Assembly (NCBI RefSeq): GCF_042680125.1
Contig: NZ_JBHTNY010000002.1
Length of the DNA stretch: 64,000 bases
From: Robinsoniella peoriensis
GTDB lineage: Bacteria; Bacillota; Clostridia; Lachnospirales; Lachnospiraceae
Reading direction: 5' to 3' (one strand)
Shown piece after piece: positions 43,289 through 50,855 of this stretch. Under the pieces are notes generated by a model, which saw only the letters and a program-made list of their open reading frames with translations, was not told where the DNA came from and did not search any database. Made by a program: the position numbers and the translations under genes. How positions within the stretch are numbered: position 1 is the stretch's first letter; each line of letters starts with the position of its first letter.

Positions 43289-43950
43289 ATATTCGGTAAT
43301 ATAGTATTAACCGGAGATTTTAGAAGCAGATGGGAGTTAGAATAGTTAAGCGGACAAATACAGTTTTTTCCGACTAACTAACAAGGAAACAATGTATAAC
43401 CGGCTATTTATATTATTTTGCCTGATCACCGTGGTTATTAGTTTAAGTTAATATTTTAGTCCTTATGTATATTGTTCATACTCATTTTATAATCTATTAA
43501 TGTTATTTCATTTTATCTGTTTATGCTTGTCTTATCATTATACTTTAAAATGATATCATTATAGGTTTACGCTGCTAAATCTTTTTTGATATACCATAAT
43601 AATCAATATATTTGCCAACCTTATTATGGTATATCTTTGTAAAAGGTATACTTCGGTAAAATAATTGACCAGCCCGCAACATCACATTACACCGTCTTGC
43701 AGTGTGAAAAATATATCCTGCGTCTATATTGTGAATTTAAACTTATGGACTACTTGTTTTAATTAATAAATATCCGATTACTCGCCAGGATCTTCCATAG
43801 ATAAATTTCTTGTATGTACTCTTCTGTCAATTTATACCTCACAGAACGTACGTTCGAAAAAGCTTGCGATTTTAATTATTTATTATTTATCTACAGTATT
43901 AAAATTCCATCAATTAAAGAGTAATTCTGTCTAATTACTTATATGGTTCT
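43289..43950. other. 660-bp AT-rich gene desert with a perfect inverted repeat
   Basis: No frame of plausible gene length is present on either strand. The only clear structure is GATATACCATAATAA (43588-43602) and its exact complement TTATTATGGTATATC (43621-43635) around an 18-nt loop; neither strand has a convincing T-run, so it is not a plain terminator. A 19-codon hydrophobic frame at 43392-43451 (MYNRLFILFCLITVVISLS) follows AAGGAAACA. The AT-rich, stop-rich texture suggests a decayed or transferred segment. Confidence 0.6.
43588..43635. repeat. Perfect 15-bp inverted repeat in gene desert
   Basis: Both 15-nt arms are fully complementary. Could be a regulator operator, a small structured RNA or the end of a lost mobile element; no transposase or terminal duplication is visible. 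Confidence 0.7.
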
Positions 43951-44328
43951 TTAATTAACAGTGCTATGTGTCTGGTTTTCCGCTGATGCAAACTTTTCCA
44001 CTTCATATTTTAATACCCAGTTACACATTTCTAATAACATTGGAAGCAGATCGTATCCCTTTTTGCTTAATGAATATTCTACTTTAGTAAGAATCTTTGA
44101 ATTTTCTGTTCGGATGATAAGTGCATCTTCTTCCAGTTCTTTTAACTGTCTGGTCAACTTGTTGTGTGGAACATTTCCCAGTGCATTTTTTAATTCATCA
44201 TAGGATAAAATTTTGTTTAAGCCAAGTATATAAAGTACACGCATCTTCCATTTACCGCCGATCATATTGACTACCTTTTCAAAGTATTCATAGCCCAGTT
44301 TTTGAACCGGACAGTCTTCTCTATCCAT
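43951..44328 (-). CDS. HxlR-family transcriptional regulator
   Basis: A 125-residue winged-helix regulator of the HxlR/MarR-like group: Cys6 in MDREDCPVQ, then MIGGKWKMRVLYILGLNKIL, LSYDELKNALGNVPHNKLTR (recognition helix), and a C-terminal helix for dimerisation. HxlR proteins often sense electrophiles through the N-terminal Cys. AAGGAGAGAG precedes the ATG. The target gene is not obvious; the next gene on the same strand is a membrane protein about 100 bases upstream. Confidence 0.92.
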   Translation of the reverse strand: MDREDCPVQKLGYEYFEKVVNMIGGKWKMRVLYILGLNKILSYDELKNALGNVPHNKLTRQLKELEEDALIIRTENSKILTKVEYSLSKKGYDLLPMLLEMCNWVLKYEVEKFASAENQTHSTVN

Positions 44329-44429
44329 GTTTTCTCTCTCCTTATTACAATTTTAATAATTTTATTACACAAAACGAATTAAATCTACGATTCTTAAAAG
44401 GGGGTATATACAACTTATTATTTAGTTTC

Positions 44430-45764
44430 TTATAACATATTAAAGTTTGCAATATATTGTTGGACAGGCAGGATACATAGAAAACAAAATAGAATTGCTC
44501 CAATAATAATTGCTAGCCGGATGATTGGAATCCTCTTCCACTGCCATATTATAGTCATTAGAAATACTGCGGTCAGCCAAATCATAAAGACACTTGTCAG
44601 TATCCGCTTTACCGTAAGGCCGTACACAGAAATATATAAGAACATTTTACTCATTGCTGTTGCAATCAAAAGCAGGGTCAGAACGGAAAGGATAACATTT
44701 ATCCATCGTAAAATCCTGTTATCGCACTTTTGTGTTTTGCTGAAAGCGTTTGCTCCGAGGATAATCAGTACATTGATGACTGCAATAATGCATAACTCGA
44801 AGAATCCCTGACGGGCATATTGGGCATAGGTAAAATATTCGGGGCGTATCCCGGCAAATGCTGAAAATAAATAACTGCTTTGTAATCCGATAAATAACCC
44901 ATAGGATATACAAACTAATAGGACCGCTGTATCAATGGCAGTATCTGCGATACAGTGAGTCTTTATCATTATTTTACTGATGGAATCCATATGAAAATGA
45001 TCCGTATTGCGGTGATAAAGGCATCCATATATAAGTCCAAACATATAAGCTGATATAGGTAATGATAACACAAAACGAAGAATATTTGCAAATAAATGTC
45101 GGTAAAAATAATCTCTTGTTTCAACTAATAATTGTCGGAAACCACTATCTGCACTTGAGAGTAACGGAAGCACGACAGCCAGAACCGGAATGGCAATACA
45201 AAGCCCTAAAGCTGCCGAAATCACCTTATTTCCTGACCTGGATTTTCGGAGTGCTGATTTTAGTACGCGAAACTGGCAAGTGAAGTTATAGAAGGGGATA
45301 ATAATGAATGCATTCCATAAGTCGAGCATTACCCATTCACTGGATTTATTTTCCTTAAGTAGTATTCCGGTTACGGAAAGTGTCCAATACGCGGCAATCA
45401 CAATTAGTGCCAGTATCTGAATGACTCTCATAACGCTCCAAAAACCATAGGGAATTCCCACACCCAGCAGAATAGCCAGCCAAAAGAAACTTTCCTTCGC
45501 AGGTCTTTGTTTGCGGGCAAAGACGTATGCCAGAACTCCGATAACATATGCTATCGTGAACAGTGCTATATTGCGGTTAAAATTAAGAAATGACGAAAAA
45601 ACATATACAAGGCCATAGCCGAGTATCAGATAGGTTAACGCAAATCCTTTGTCTTTACCATCGGAAATAAGGGGTTTTGATTCGTTTACCGTTGATATTT
45701 GATCTAAAATAGGCGCACTTTCACAAGGCAGGCCGCTTTGGCTTACCATTTCTTGATTTTCCAT
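44430..45764 (-). CDS. DUF4153/DUF4173-type polytopic membrane protein
   Basis: A 444-residue protein. A polar N-terminus of about 40 residues is followed by roughly eleven hydrophobic helices. The stretch YFTYAQYARQGFFELCIIAV resembles the conserved YAR-x-GF-x-EL core of the DUF4173/DUF4153 family. Function unknown. It is the last gene of a minus-strand group DUF2975 - XRE - this gene, with 34 bases to the XRE gene, so it is probably controlled by that small regulator. AGGAGG precedes the ATG. Confidence 0.82.
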   Translation of the reverse strand: MENQEMVSQSGLPCESAPILDQISTVNESKPLISDGKDKGFALTYLILGYGLVYVFSSFLNFNRNIALFTIAYVIGVLAYVFARKQRPAKESFFWLAILLGVGIPYGFWSVMRVIQILALIVIAAYWTLSVTGILLKENKSSEWVMLDLWNAFIIIPFYNFTCQFRVLKSALRKSRSGNKVISAALGLCIAIPVLAVVLPLLSSADSGFRQLLVETRDYFYRHLFANILRFVLSLPISAYMFGLIYGCLYHRNTDHFHMDSISKIMIKTHCIADTAIDTAVLLVCISYGLFIGLQSSYLFSAFAGIRPEYFTYAQYARQGFFELCIIAVINVLIILGANAFSKTQKCDNRILRWINVILSVLTLLLIATAMSKMFLYISVYGLTVKRILTSVFMIWLTAVFLMTIIWQWKRIPIIRLAIIIGAILFCFLCILPVQQYIANFNML

Positions 45765-45798
45765 ATAAAATAAACCTCCTCTGTACGATTACGTACGG

Positions 45799-46008
45799 TT
45801 ATTCTTCTTCCAGGAACTCCAGAATATCACCAGGCTGACATTGTAATGCTTTACAAATGGCTTCCAATGTCGAAAAACGGATTGCTTTTGCTTTTCCATT
45901 TTTTAAGATTGACAGGTTAGCCGGTGTGATCCCAACTTTTTCAGCAAGATCTCCGGAACTGATTTTACGACGTGCCATCATCACGTCAAGATTTACTATA
46001 ATAGCCAT
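45799..46008 (-). CDS. Small XRE-family (YozG-like) regulator
   Basis: A 69-residue protein consisting of one helix-turn-helix of the Cro/CI type: VMMARRKISSGDLAEKVGIT, PANLSILKNGKAKAIRFSTL, EAICKALQCQPGDILEF. AAGGGATG lies upstream of the ATG. Such minimal regulators are usually paired with DUF2975 membrane proteins, as here (15 bases apart), and are thought to be held or modulated by them. Confidence 0.92.
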   Translation of the reverse strand: MAIIVNLDVMMARRKISSGDLAEKVGITPANLSILKNGKAKAIRFSTLEAICKALQCQPGDILEFLEEE

Positions 46009-46023
46009 ACCGGCACATCCCTT

Positions 46024-46476
46024 CTATATGGTATAGTCATTTTCTTCTTTAAGTTCGGCAGCCTGGGCAAATACATTTTTAATCACCCTTAGAATCAGGC
46101 TCATGAATAAAGCCATAACAGCCAGTACCCAAAATGGTGCAAAGTAAAATCCACTTAAGAGATAAATCATACCTGCTGCCAGACAGCACCAGGAAAGGTG
46201 ACGCAGGCATTTTACATTGCATTTTTCGAATACAATGTCTTTACGGATATTGTTTAACAGACAATGTAAATTATACAGTGCAACTGCTACAAATACCGCA
46301 GATGTGTATACAGTGATTAAGAATAAAGTCAGTTTATTGTCTAAGTACGGCCCCACTGTCTTTATAAATATCCCAAACAGCCATGGAGCGCCAATGCAGC
46401 CTGCAATCAGGCAGAGAGAAAATAACAGTACACAGATTCTGGACAGCGCCAGACTCTTGTCTTTGTTCCAGTTCAT
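46024..46476 (-). CDS. DUF2975 membrane protein
   Basis: A 150-residue protein with four hydrophobic helices (about 12-35, 52-72, 95-115, 120-138) and the IKTVGPYLDNKLTLFLIT stretch typical of DUF2975. The ATG at 46476 follows AAAGGAGG by 8 bases; an upstream extension of the frame has no such signal. It precedes the XRE gene and probably works with it as a membrane sensor-regulator pair; the mechanism is not established. Confidence 0.88.
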   Translation of the reverse strand: MNWNKDKSLALSRICVLLFSLCLIAGCIGAPWLFGIFIKTVGPYLDNKLTLFLITVYTSAVFVAVALYNLHCLLNNIRKDIVFEKCNVKCLRHLSWCCLAAGMIYLLSGFYFAPFWVLAVMALFMSLILRVIKNVFAQAAELKEENDYTI

Positions 46477-46546
46477 TTGATTGCCTCCTTTTACAATATA
46501 ATTAGATAAAATGATTTTATAAGTCATTGCTTCTTAAGCTGTTTGT

Positions 46547-46575
46547 ATTATAGCATGGTAAATATTGATATTCAA
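46547..46575 (-). promoter_or_regulatory. Promoter of the DUF2975-XRE-DUF4153 operon
   Basis: On the minus strand TTGAAT (46575-46570) and TATAAT (46552-46547) are separated by 17 bases, a good sigma-A promoter ending about 70 bases before the DUF2975 start. Confidence 0.75.
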
Positions 46576-46680
46576 GTATAATTTATCGTTTTTCGATATA
46601 TTTATATTGCTATACATAAAAAATACACTTGATTGCAGTTTGATTTTTTGCTTTTACTCACCTGTAAGACGAGATGACAC

Positions 46681-46805
46681 TTTGTAAAGTGAAAGGCCAT
46701 CTTTATAACTGACAATTAAATATTTGTAAACGAAACGCCACTTTTGTAATTGAAATGCATGTTTTGTAAACCAGAAGCCATTTTTGTAACTGAAATGCAG
46801 TTTTA
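46681..46805. repeat. Six-unit degenerate 20-21-bp tandem array
   Basis: Units start at 46681, 46702, 46723, 46743, 46763 and 46783, each beginning TTTGTAA (one TTTATAA), most followed by a GAAA-NGC-type core. On the opposite strand they read as GCATTTCA-GTTACAAA, resembling direct-repeat sites of LytTR-type regulators (ComE-box-like CATTTCAG). The period equals two helical turns, so all units face one side of the DNA. The array lies about 105 bp upstream of the DUF2975 promoter. Confidence 0.65.
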
Positions 46806-46977
46806 TTTTTTGCTTTTATTGTCGTATGATAATAAAAATAAGTATGCCAAAGGGAGGTCGACTCCCTCTCGATTTTTTTGTAATCGGAGAATCCACCCCT
46901 AATTTGTTTCTTTCGTCTGTTCTCTTCATATCAATTCATGGTTTACTCCTATTGCTACCTTTAGGTAAAACAGCTGA

Positions 46978-47684
46978 TTACATTAAAGAAGAACGTTTAC
47001 TATTGTTGTTGTGTTTGGGAAGAATTGTTAAAATACCGGAGTCGCTGAGTGTAGCCAGGGTTATTTTTTTAAGATCCTGGTATCCCTGCCTATCCAGTTC
47101 TTCCATCAACCATACCTGGTCTTTACCATAAGGCGCCAGATTGTGCTTCATGATCTTTCCATCAATAATGATATTTGCCCGGAGGGAATCATCCTTAGCC
47201 GGAAAGGAAAAATCGGAGGATTTCGGTGGACGTGCAAAGTCTTTTGGCATTACAGAGATACTGCCTTCCGGCTCAAGAATGGCATATTGAACTTCACTGA
47301 TATCAAAATAACCCTGAGTGCGAAGCTGGCTTAACAGTAAATTGATGTCAAATTTAGCCTGCTTTAACCCATCGTATTGTATGAGTCCATTTGCAATAAG
47401 AAAAATTGGCTTACCAACTAAGATCCTCCTCAGCGTAATGCTCTTTCTGGAATAGAAAGAAAGCAATATGGAATGAAGAAAAAAATAAGGATAGAAAGAA
47501 TACCGTAAAAAATAGGTACCGTATGATTGATTGTAAGCTCTCCAGCAAGTGTTCCGACTACGATTCCTGCAATATAATCATAAAAGGTCATCTGCGCAAT
47601 CTGTTTGGCGCCGCTGATCTTTGTCATAACTGATAAAATGATAATTGTCAGGACGCTTCTGAAAAGTAATTCCCAGATATCCAT
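46978..47684 (-). pseudogene. DUF421 (YetF-like) membrane protein gene with a frameshift
   Basis: Two overlapping minus-strand frames make up one DUF421 protein of about 235 residues. The first part (from 47684) has the membrane helices (MDIWELLFRSVLTIIILSVM, GAKQIAQMTFYDYIAGIVVG); the second (to 46978) carries the cytoplasmic DUF421 domain (SRKSITLRRILVGKPIFLIA, and EVQYAILEPEGSISVMPK). The frames join at a run of seven A (47479-47485): one extra A restores a continuous protein through LHSILLSFYS. It is either a true disruption, a phase-variable tract or a sequencing indel. Function of the family is unknown; YetF-type proteins affect membrane and spore physiology. Confidence 0.85.
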
Positions 47685-47774
47685 GATATCGCATCCTTTC
47701 GTTAAGTAGGTTTATTTACTGCACAAAAGTATTGTAACCGTTATACGGTATCGTATCCATGAGATTTCCGTTAT

Positions 47775-47806
47775 AAAAAAAGAACTGTTTGAGGTTTTCA
47801 AACAGT
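47775..47806 (-). terminator. Terminator of the alpha/beta hydrolase gene
   Basis: On the minus strand CTGTTTGA pairs with TCAAACAG around a 5-nt loop, followed by TTCTTTTTTT. It begins about 15 bases after the hydrolase stop. Confidence 0.88.
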
Positions 47807-47820
47807 CTGTTTTTTATGTG

Positions 47821-48627
47821 TTACATATGTTTAGCTGTCCAGGCTAATATCTCTGCAATAATTTCATCTTTGCATGGTTCATTTAAAATTTCATGGCAAA
47901 GATTTGCATAGATTTTAAGGGTTTTGTCCTTAGAAGCAATATCTCCGAAGAAGTCACGGGAATCTTTTTCGCTTACCAGACCGTCACAGCATCCATGGAG
48001 TATAAGAACAGGATCTGTAAAGGATGTTCCGTTTTGGGAAAGCCAGGTGACACCTTCACCCAGGCTGTTAAACAGTGCAACAGAAATTTCCTTTTCTACC
48101 AAAGGATCCTTATCATATGCTTCGATAACTTCCGGATCACTGCATATGCCGTCCCCAAGGTTATTCGGCAGATAGGTATCTTCCGGTATCGTCATAGGAA
48201 GATCGCCCGCCAGTTTATGGTTATATCTTGTCAAAGCACCGGACAAAATGATTCCCCTTGCCTTGCCGGGATATCTGGTGGCGAAGGATGCCGTGGCATA
48301 GCCGCCCATGCTGTGACCAATTACAAATAGAGGAAGTCCGGTATTTTCTTTGGCTGCCATCTCTGTTACGGCATTCACATCATCACTGATCTGTGTGTAC
48401 TTATTGTAATAAACTCTTCTGCCTTCCGATCTGCCATGTCCCCGATGATCAAAGCGGTACACACAAAATCCATGATCATTCAGTTTCTGTGTGACGTAAT
48501 CATATCTTCCAAGATGCTCACACAGCCCGTGTACGATGACAAAGACACCTATTGGATGTTCAACTTCGTTCTTTACCATAAATAATTTTGTCCCGTCAAA
48601 AGAGATAAATTCCATTTCTTTTTTCAT
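47821..48627 (-). CDS. Alpha/beta hydrolase (monoacylglycerol lipase / lysophospholipase-like)
   Basis: A 268-residue serine hydrolase of the Hydrolase_4/S33 group: oxyanion region VIVHGLCEHLGRYDYVTQKL, YRFDHRGHGRSEGRR, nucleophile GHSMGGY, catalytic Asp in VLILHGCCDGLVSE and His near LCHEILNE. This pattern is closest to monoacylglycerol lipases and lysophospholipases. AAAGGAGGG precedes the ATG. Sequences upstream resemble those upstream of the glycerol dehydrogenase gene, so a role in releasing glycerol from acylglycerols is proposed, by inference. Confidence 0.88.
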   Translation of the reverse strand: MKKEMEFISFDGTKLFMVKNEVEHPIGVFVIVHGLCEHLGRYDYVTQKLNDHGFCVYRFDHRGHGRSEGRRVYYNKYTQISDDVNAVTEMAAKENTGLPLFVIGHSMGGYATASFATRYPGKARGIILSGALTRYNHKLAGDLPMTIPEDTYLPNNLGDGICSDPEVIEAYDKDPLVEKEISVALFNSLGEGVTWLSQNGTSFTDPVLILHGCCDGLVSEKDSRDFFGDIASKDKTLKIYANLCHEILNEPCKDEIIAEILAWTAKHM

Positions 48628-48659
48628 GTAGTGCCCTCCTTTTGATTTACAAGTTCTTT

Positions 48660-48760
48660 CTGATGATCCTATTATAACAGGTCACTATCGTAATTACATT
48701 GGATAACGATGACCTGAAATGATGAATCTGAATGGTAAAATGATGCACTGAGCAGTAAAA
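48660..48760 (-). promoter_or_regulatory. Candidate PocR/AraC operator upstream of hydrolase gene
   Basis: The plus strand reads TATCGTAATT (48686-48695), GATGACCTGAAATGATGA (48708-48725) and GAATGGTAAAATGATGCACT (48730-48749). The same three sequence types occur upstream of the glycerol dehydrogenase gene at 53833-53909. Shared order-independent blocks of this kind suggest binding of one regulator at both promoters. Confidence 0.5.
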
Positions 48761-48792
48761 TATGTAATATAATGTTCTTACATGAAAAACAA

Positions 48793-49821
48793 TCAGCCTT
48801 TACAGTAAGTGCGGTACACAGCCGGAGTTACTCCTACATACTTTTTAAAGGATTTTATAAAATAACCGGCTTCGCTGTAGCCCAGTTCATCACTGATTTC
48901 GGAAATGGGCGCATCCGATGATTCCAGCAGAGCTTTTGCCCATTCAATTTTTAACCTGGCCGTAAAAGAAGAATAACTCTCTCCCACTTCTTTTGTGAAA
49001 AGCCTGCTCAGATAGCTGGAACTGACATTGCAGTATGCAGCCATGTTTTTCAAAGAAGGCGATTCTCCTTTGTGGTGGTAGATGTAATCAAATGCTTTTA
49101 TGATAATGCTGTTTGTGGAGACAGGAACATCACATCCGGCATTCTCTATATTTGAATTCAAAATTACATTAGATAGAGCTGCTTTCATTTTACGGGCGGA
49201 TTCCATCGTATAATGAGCGCCAGGAGGCTCCTCCAGGATTTCCTGGTGTCTGTTGACTACAGTTTCATACATTTCTATAATCTGTTCTTTGTGAATTGCT
49301 TCTTTGACCATATAATTACAGAGAAAATAAAGCATCATAGCAATCATCTGCATACGCTCATAGGATAAAAATGGGATTTCGTTATAGAGTTGTCGGAAAT
49401 TTTCTTTTGCTTCCTCGATAATTCTGGGGTTGGCGGGACTGAATATCTTCTCCATAAAGCTGTCATCTTTATGAATGGGCAGACGTACCTGTCCAGCCAT
49501 TACAGCACCCAGGTATTTGTCATTCACAATAATGGGGATAGCAATATCAACTATAGAGAAATGGCATTGGTATATATAGGGCTCATTTATCCGTACCGCT
49601 TCCAATCCGCCTCTGGAATCACACTTTTGACAGAATTTGCCCAGTGTCGGATCGTTCCGTACCTTTTTACAAAATTCATGGCAGCAGCTATGTTCTGTTA
49701 CCGGTACACCTTTGTAATCCACGGTAAGGATTGCCATGTTTGTCACCTCAGCCAGGGAGCGCTGCAGGTTCGTCCATTGTTCCATATCGAAGATCTGATC
49801 AATGGCAAGTAATTTATTCAT
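48793..49821 (-). CDS. PocR-domain AraC-family regulator
   Basis: A 342-residue regulator. The N-terminal 180 residues form a PocR ligand-binding domain with its Cys-rich centre (HSCCHEFCKKVRND, KFCQKCDSRGGLEA) and IVDIAIPIIVNDKYLGAVMA; the C-terminal 100 hold the AraC helix-turn-helix pair (SPSLKNMAAYCNVSSSYLSR, APISEISDELGYSEAGYFIK, KKYVGVTPAVYR). PocR domains sense propanediol- or glycerol-like diols. The ATG at 49821 follows AAAGGAGG by 10 bases; a GTG at 49857 is upstream of that site and unlikely. It lies just after a MarR gene and near the dha genes, which it probably controls. Confidence 0.92.
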   Translation of the reverse strand: MNKLLAIDQIFDMEQWTNLQRSLAEVTNMAILTVDYKGVPVTEHSCCHEFCKKVRNDPTLGKFCQKCDSRGGLEAVRINEPYIYQCHFSIVDIAIPIIVNDKYLGAVMAGQVRLPIHKDDSFMEKIFSPANPRIIEEAKENFRQLYNEIPFLSYERMQMIAMMLYFLCNYMVKEAIHKEQIIEMYETVVNRHQEILEEPPGAHYTMESARKMKAALSNVILNSNIENAGCDVPVSTNSIIIKAFDYIYHHKGESPSLKNMAAYCNVSSSYLSRLFTKEVGESYSSFTARLKIEWAKALLESSDAPISEISDELGYSEAGYFIKSFKKYVGVTPAVYRTYCKG

Positions 49822-49856
49822 AATACACGGTCCTCCTTTAAAATCATCTACCTGCA

Positions 49857-50372
49857 CTATTTATGGTTTTTTCCAACCGGAATTAATACCTGGGGTGTTT
49901 TTACTTCTTTCTCCTGATCCAGCCAGATGCCTGCTTCCAGCATTCGGGCTACGACGGGGAGATATTTTTTCGGAAGTCCTTCTCCGGCACGGAACATTTT
50001 CGAGAAGGATTTTTCATAGATATAATTGGAGTAATTCTGATACAGGCGTCGTCCATGATCCGTTACCCGGATAATAATATTTTTCCGGTTGCCCTCCAGA
50101 TAAAACTTTTCCAACAGATCCTTTTGCGTTAATTTATTTACCAGTTTTGTGAAAGCACTGGGACTGATTCCCAGCCTTCCTGCAATTTCAGACATGTTCA
50201 GATTGAGTTCCTCATTTTCCAGTAAATATTCCAATACCTGGATTTGTGAAAATGAAATCGGAATACTTGTTCCATAATAATCCTCTTTGTTATAAATTGA
50301 AGCATATACATTTGCATACTTAATCAATTTCTCCACAAATGACCGGTATTCTCCCATCCATTCCAGTTTCAT
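49857..50372 (-). CDS. MarR-family transcriptional regulator
   Basis: A 171-residue winged-helix regulator: ISFSQIQVLEYLLENEELNL, MSEIAGRLGISPSAFTKLVN (recognition helix), LEGNRKNIIIRVTDHGRRLY (wing). GGGGGAGG lies 7 bases before the ATG at 50372. The PocR regulator gene follows with about 35 bases between the stop and its ATG, implying a shared transcript. The ligand is unknown. Confidence 0.92.
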   Translation of the reverse strand: MKLEWMGEYRSFVEKLIKYANVYASIYNKEDYYGTSIPISFSQIQVLEYLLENEELNLNMSEIAGRLGISPSAFTKLVNKLTQKDLLEKFYLEGNRKNIIIRVTDHGRRLYQNYSNYIYEKSFSKMFRAGEGLPKKYLPVVARMLEAGIWLDQEKEVKTPQVLIPVGKNHK

Positions 50373-50402
50373 AAAACCACCTCCCCCAAAATTAATTTTC
50401 AT

Positions 50403-50559
50403 TCATAAATAAAATAATTTCCAAAGGAAACTATAATCTTTACGTTAAGAATAATATAATTTAGGAAAGAAAACAATAGTTACTTATTCACAGAAATGAG
50501 TCTGTAGAATTAGCCATATTTACAGCCTGTTTCTTATGAGTATGCCGATTTCCATGTAA
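50403..50559. other. Intergenic region upstream of the marR gene
   Basis: AT-rich, with no gene on either strand. It should contain the minus-strand promoter of the marR-pocR pair; no consensus -35/-10 pair stood out. Confidence 0.4.
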
Positions 50560-50617
50560 AAAAACCTTGTTAAAAATGGTCCGCCTATTGCAGGGGAGTC
50601 TTCTTCACAAGGTTTTT
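50560..50617 (-). terminator. Terminator of the dha operon
   Basis: AAAAACCTTGT (50560-50570) and ACAAGGTTTTT (50607-50617) are perfect 11-bp arms around a 36-nt loop. On the minus strand the T-run is TTTTTTT, the better direction, ending a long 3' region of the gldA-dhaKL transcript. Confidence 0.75.
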
Positions 50618-50719
50618 GTATGGGATCATTTCATTGGAGTTTCTGGTTCATGTATGGGATCATTCCATTGGAGTTTCTGGTTCATGTATGGGATCATTTC
50701 TTTGGAGTTTCTGGTTCAT
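50618..50719. repeat. Three tandem 34-bp repeats
   Basis: Units at 50618-50651, 50652-50685 and 50686-50719 each begin GTATGGGATCATT and end TTTCTGGTTCAT, differing at one or two positions, with a partial fourth start (GTATTGGA). The period is not a multiple of three and no gene covers them. They lie between the DhaKL stop and the terminator, so they are transcribed in the 3' untranslated region. Confidence 0.9.
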
Positions 50720-50855
50720 GTATTGGAATCGGTACTTCTGTTTACTGTAATTTATCTTTTAACCGGTTAATCGCATCTTCTTTGGTAAGTGTAAAAAGAT
50801 ATCATTTTCACAATTACCTTCATAAATGAAATATTTTAATGGTTTACTTGTATAT

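Noticed and set aside
46681..46805. CRISPR array
   Set aside because: Units are 20-21 bp, degenerate and without spacers; a regulatory array is more likely.
47430..47684. Two separate small genes in the DUF421 region
   Set aside because: The two frames are consecutive parts of one family and join by a single base at a seven-A tract.
50618..50719. CRISPR array
   Set aside because: Units are directly adjacent with no spacers, and no cas genes are present.
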